Assembly (NCBI GenBank): GCA_041940525.1
Contig: JBGTSB010000003.1
Coordinates: forward strand, 55,320 to 119,319
DNA length: 64,000 nt
Direction: 5' to 3'
Source of the DNA: JAKAXS01 sp041940525
GTDB taxonomy: Bacteria > Pseudomonadota > Alphaproteobacteria > Rhizobiales > Hyphomicrobiaceae
In this document: in pieces, positions 61,256-64,000 of the stretch
Layout of the letters: each line of letters starts with the position of its first letter
How positions within the stretch are numbered: the stretch's first letter is position 1
The notes under the pieces: generated by a model
What the model saw: the letters and a program-made list of their open reading frames with translations, nothing else
Told to the model about the DNA's origin: nothing
The model's database searches: none
Position numbers and translations under genes: made by a program

Positions 61256-62860
61256 TTGCAAGGCGTCTTGTCTCGATTTTCAGAAATGTTGACGCGCGGC
61301 GCTGAAAGGGTCCGTTCGGCGTCGGGCTGGCGGCGCTGGTTCATGGCCTTTGCGGCGGGGCTTGGCTCTGCAACCGCGCTGGCGCCGCTTTATCTTTTGC
61401 CGATGATGGCGGTGGGTCTGACCGTGCTGGTTCTGCTGATCGACGGCGCCGCGGCGAAAGAAAAGCCAAAGCGCAGCGCCTTCGTCGCCGGATGGTTCTG
61501 GGGCTTCGGTTATTTTCTCGCCGGCGTTTACTGGATGGCCTTGTCGTTTTTTGTGCAGGCCGATCAGTTCGCCTGGATGGCGCCTTTCGCCGTCACTGGC
61601 ATGCCAGCTTTCCTTGCGCTCTTTACCGGCGCGGCGGCGGCTTGTTGCGCCGCCTTTCCCAGAACCGGCTGGGCGCGCATTCTTTTCTTCACTGGGGTTT
61701 TCGCGGCTGTCGAATATGCGCGCGGTCATATTCTGACCGGGCTGCCGTGGAATTTGACCGGGCAGGTGTTTGCGGGCGGCGCCGTCGGATCGCAGACGGC
61801 GGCCTGGTATGGCGCATACGGATTAAGCCTCGTTGCGATCTTCCTTGCAGCCGCCCCGGCGGCGGGCCTTGAGGCGCGTGAAAACGCGAAGCCGCTTTCC
61901 GGCTTCATGGTCATGTTTGGCGGCGCGGCGCTTTTGTTCGCCGCCGGCGCTCTGAGGCTCGCCCTGCCGGAGCCGCAAGGCGACGCCCGCCAGCTCGTAA
62001 GGATTGTCCAGCCGAATATTCCTCAGCGGGAAAAAATCCAGTGGAGTTACTGGGCGAAAAATTTCGAACGCCAGATGGAGCATTCCCGTGGGGCTGTGCC
62101 GCCGGACGCCCGGCTTTTCATCATCTGGCCGGAAAACGGCGCGCCCCTTCTCAACGAATCGCCGTCGGCGCTTGAGTTTTTGTCGGAGGACCTGCCGGAA
62201 AAGTCCGTGCTGATCGCCGGGACCGTGCGGCGCGAGCAGAGTGAAGATGGAGAGGAGCGCTGGTATAATTCCATTGCCGTGGTGGAGCAGGATGAAGGCC
62301 GGCGACGGATTACGGGCCACTATGACAAGCATCATCTGGTGCCCATCGGGGAATATCTGCCCTTCTACGATGTTTTGAAGCGGATCGGCGTCGCCTCGCT
62401 GACACCTTATCAGGATCGCGGATTTTTCTCAGGGCGGGGTCCGGAGACCCTCTCCGCGGGCGGCGCCTCTTTCTCCCCCATGATCTGCTACGAGGCGATT
62501 TTTCCGGGCGCCTCTTATTCGAAAGGCGACCGCCCTGACTGGCTTGTCGTCGTGACCAATGACGCCTGGTTCGGCGACAGTTCCGGTCCGCGCCAGCATC
62601 TCGACATGGCGCGACTGCGCGCTGTGGAGACGGGCCTTCCCATGGCTCGCTCGGCGAATACCGGCGTCTCGGCGCTGATTGACGCAAAAGGACGCATCCT
62701 GGCGCGTATCCCGCTCTACGAGGCGGGCCGGATTGATGCGCCTTTGCCGCCGAAATTGCCGCAAACGCTGTACGATCGCGTCGGAGACTGGCCTTTTTTG
62801 CTGTTTGTGCTGATTTTCCTGATACTGCCTTTTCAGCGAAAGCTGCTTGCAACTGCATGA
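61256..62860 (+). CDS. lnt: Apolipoprotein N-acyltransferase
   Basis: 534 residues from a TTG start with GGAG seven bases upstream. Several N-terminal membrane segments, then a nitrilase-type periplasmic domain with the Glu-Lys-Cys triad in WPENGAP, GHYDKHHLVP and MICYEAIFP. A last membrane segment closes the C-terminus. It adds the third acyl chain to lipoproteins. The ATG at 61286 has no binding site. The frame above 61256 runs through corC. Confidence 0.92.
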   Translation: MQGVLSRFSEMLTRGAERVRSASGWRRWFMAFAAGLGSATALAPLYLLPMMAVGLTVLVLLIDGAAAKEKPKRSAFVAGWFWGFGYFLAGVYWMALSFFVQADQFAWMAPFAVTGMPAFLALFTGAAAACCAAFPRTGWARILFFTGVFAAVEYARGHILTGLPWNLTGQVFAGGAVGSQTAAWYGAYGLSLVAIFLAAAPAAGLEARENAKPLSGFMVMFGGAALLFAAGALRLALPEPQGDARQLVRIVQPNIPQREKIQWSYWAKNFERQMEHSRGAVPPDARLFIIWPENGAPLLNESPSALEFLSEDLPEKSVLIAGTVRREQSEDGEERWYNSIAVVEQDEGRRRITGHYDKHHLVPIGEYLPFYDVLKRIGVASLTPYQDRGFFSGRGPETLSAGGASFSPMICYEAIFPGASYSKGDRPDWLVVVTNDAWFGDSSGPRQHLDMARLRAVETGLPMARSANTGVSALIDAKGRILARIPLYEAGRIDAPLPPKLPQTLYDRVGDWPFLLFVLIFLILPFQRKLLATA

Positions 62861-62921
62861 TTTTACTGACGCCGCCTTTGCGCGTTTATAGGCAGTGGCT
62901 TATAAGCGGCGGCTTGGTACC

Positions 62922-62939
62922 CGGGGCCAGAAGGCCCCG
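62922..62939 (+). other. Hairpin in the leader of the XRE gene
   Basis: CGGGGCC-AGAA-GGCCCCG, a 7-bp stem with a 4-base loop, 23 bases before the start. No T-run follows. It could be an lnt attenuator/terminator or part of the leader. Confidence 0.4.
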
Positions 62940-62962
62940 TTAGTAAGGCATTGGGAAGAACT

Positions 62963-63421
62963 ATGGCGAAACCGCAGAAAGCGGCGGAAACAACTTCGGG
63001 GGAAGGGGGCAAGCGTAGCGGGCCGCATCCGATCGATGTGCATGTGGGTTCACGCGTCAAACTGCGCAGAATGATCCTGGGCATGAGCCAGGAAACGCTC
63101 GGGAAGTCGCTCGGGCTGACCTTCCAGCAGATCCAGAAATACGAAAAAGGCGTGAACCGCATCGGCGCGAGCCGGATGTATGAGCTCTCGCGCCTTCTCG
63201 AAGTGCCGGTGCAGTTCTTTTATGACGATTATGGCGATCGGCCGGCCGCTATCGGTTTTGCCGAAGGCGAGCCCGGCGAGCGGGTTATGGCGCTGGTGAA
63301 CTCCCCTGAAGGGGTTCAGCTTTGCCGCTATTTTTCGGAAATCAAAGACCCCCAGGTCCGTAAACGGGTGCTCGATCTGGTGAAATCCATCGCCGAAACC
63401 GAAGGCGTGGTTCCCTCATAG
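62963..63421 (+). CDS. XRE-family transcriptional regulator
   Basis: 152 residues. Helix-turn-helix at about 28-82 (VKLRRMILGMSQETLGKSLGLTFQQIQKYEKGVNRIGASRMYELSRLLEVP). A conserved C-terminal part (FYDDYGD...). Regulators of this type lie between lnt and metK in most alphaproteobacteria. GGGAAG sits just before the ATG. Targets unknown. Confidence 0.9.
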   Translation: MAKPQKAAETTSGEGGKRSGPHPIDVHVGSRVKLRRMILGMSQETLGKSLGLTFQQIQKYEKGVNRIGASRMYELSRLLEVPVQFFYDDYGDRPAAIGFAEGEPGERVMALVNSPEGVQLCRYFSEIKDPQVRKRVLDLVKSIAETEGVVPS

Positions 63422-63492
63422 GGGCCGAAATACCCCTTTGCATCTTTTCACACGCCATTCGCGCCGCCTCTGGAAAAACTGTTCCCTTTCGG

Positions 63493-63522
63493 TTGGACAG
63501 AGCGGCGTGGTTTCTGTATAGC
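63493..63522 (+). promoter_or_regulatory. Candidate promoter of metK
   Basis: TTGGAC (63493-63498), 18-base spacer and TATAGC (63517-63522), four to five matches per box. Confidence 0.35.
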
Positions 63523-63526
63523 CGGG

Positions 63527-63548
63527 CATATAAAGTTTTCCTTATATG
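63527..63548 (+). promoter_or_regulatory. Leader hairpin of metK
   Basis: CATATAA (63527-63533), loop AGTTTTCC, TTATATG (63542-63548), a perfect 7-bp AT-rich stem just before the start of metK. The place and the following AGGTCTAGCA recall the small SAM/SAH riboswitch known before metK in Rhodobacterales. However, the conserved GGCTTCC loop is not matched, so this is only a leader structure with possible control. Confidence 0.3.
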
Positions 63549-63565
63549 TGAGGTCTAGCATTTCC

Positions 63566-64000
63566 ATGGCTCGTCAGTCCTATCTTTTTACCAGTGAAAG
63601 CGTTTCAGAAGGCCACCCTGACAAGGTTTGCGACCGCATTTCCGATGAGATCGTCGATCTGATTTACCGGGAGGCTGCGTCCTCCGACATGAATCCCTGG
63701 GATGTGCGGGTCGCCTGCGAAACGCTCACCACCACCAACAAGGTTGTAATCGCCGGCGAAGTTCGCGCGCCTGAAGCGCTGATGGACGGCAAGGGCGGGG
63801 TGAAACCCGAGGCCTTTGTTGAGGCCGCCCGCGGCGCCATCAAGGCCATTGGCTACGAACAGGACGGCTTCCACTGGAAGACGGCTGACATCGACGTCCT
63901 TCTCCATGGCCAGTCGGCCGATATCGCCCAGGGAGTCGACAAGGCGGCGGACGCCAACGCCGAGGGCGCGGGCGACCAGGGCATCATGTTCGGCTATGCC
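63566..64000 (+). CDS. metK: S-adenosylmethionine synthetase (partial, cut by window end)
   Basis: The first 145 codons are in the window; the gene runs on. ARQSYLFTSESVSEGHPDKVCDRISDEIVD holds the methionine/ATP HPDK motif. NKVVIAGEV, and GAGDQGIMFGYA at the cut, are also typical. It makes SAM from methionine and ATP. GAGG lies upstream of the ATG in the hairpin's 3' flank. Confidence 0.95.
   Translation, partial: MARQSYLFTSESVSEGHPDKVCDRISDEIVDLIYREAASSDMNPWDVRVACETLTTTNKVVIAGEVRAPEALMDGKGGVKPEAFVEAARGAIKAIGYEQDGFHWKTADIDVLLHGQSADIAQGVDKAADANAEGAGDQGIMFGYA

Noticed and set aside
60301..61344. Minus-strand frame of 347 codons opposite corC
   Set aside because: Antisense to a well-supported CBS-domain gene; no motif.
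1..64000. CRISPR array, insertion sequence, prophage or integron
   Set aside because: No regularly spaced repeats, transposase, integrase or phage genes were seen on either strand.

Overview
The window is ordinary chromosomal DNA of an alphaproteobacterium, most likely order Hyphomicrobiales (Rhizobiales) or a close relative. The signs are the heme cluster hemC-hemD-Mic60/mitofilin-hemY read away from tsaD, the cell-cycle regulator CpdR beside hpt, the DNA-repair protein MmcB, the Sco/RegB/RegA redox set, the metX-metW pair, an intracellular polyhydroxyalkanoate depolymerase, and the order tsaB-rimI-plsC-miaB-phoH-ybeY-corC-lnt-xre-metK. I do not name a genus. I see no insertion sequence, prophage, CRISPR array or rRNA. 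No stretch longer than about 300 bases lacks a gene or RNA.

Layout. 0-4.2 kb: tRNA-Leu fragment, SDR oxidoreductase, orphan HigA-type regulator, tRNA-Thr(CGT), sodium/alanine symporter. 4.4-11 kb: heme cluster and tsaD. 11-19.5 kb: Tat-exported intradiol dioxygenase, mobA-mobB-degenerate subtilase operon, ftsEX, hpt-cpdR, OFA (oxalate/formate) transporter, moaA. 19.6-24.2 kb: ElyC-like protein, PlsC-type acyltransferase, B12-dependent ribonucleotide reductase. 24.3-31.3 kb: chaC, tyrA, hisC, metX, metW, a methyltransferase, gloB and a cupin. 31.4-36.6 kb: NYN-LOTUS protein, flippase, D-Ala-D-Ala carboxypeptidase, tRNA-Leu(CAA). 36.7-46.5 kb: chemoreceptor, a second glutathione cyclotransferase, glyoxalase-fold protein, YgjP peptidase, phaZ, sco/regB/regA, mmcB. 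46.6-53.7 kb: Lon-like pseudoprotease with a USP-like partner, mutM, a tandem membrane-protein pair, ppk2. 53.9-64 kb: phoR and the conserved tsaB-to-metK housekeeping run.

How genes work together. Molybdenum-cofactor genes (moaA, mobA, mobB) lie near a putative oxalate/formate transporter. ChaC, an AIG2-type cyclotransferase, GloB and a VOC protein all touch glutathione or methylglyoxal chemistry. PPK2 and PhoR are divergent and both concern phosphate. Sco and RegBA link copper delivery to cytochrome oxidase with redox control.

Three points deserve most attention. First, a 761-residue LonB/AAA_32-family protein keeps the whole fold but has lost Walker A and both residues of the Ser-Lys protease dyad; it is start-stop coupled to a USP-like protein of unknown function. 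Second, a secreted subtilase-like protein with a broken catalytic triad is translationally coupled to mobB. Third, codon use changes clearly inside miaB near 58 kb and stays changed to the end of the window, which suggests replacement by recombination or a chimeric contig. Start codons were chosen by ribosome-binding site and family length; several are TTG or GTG.
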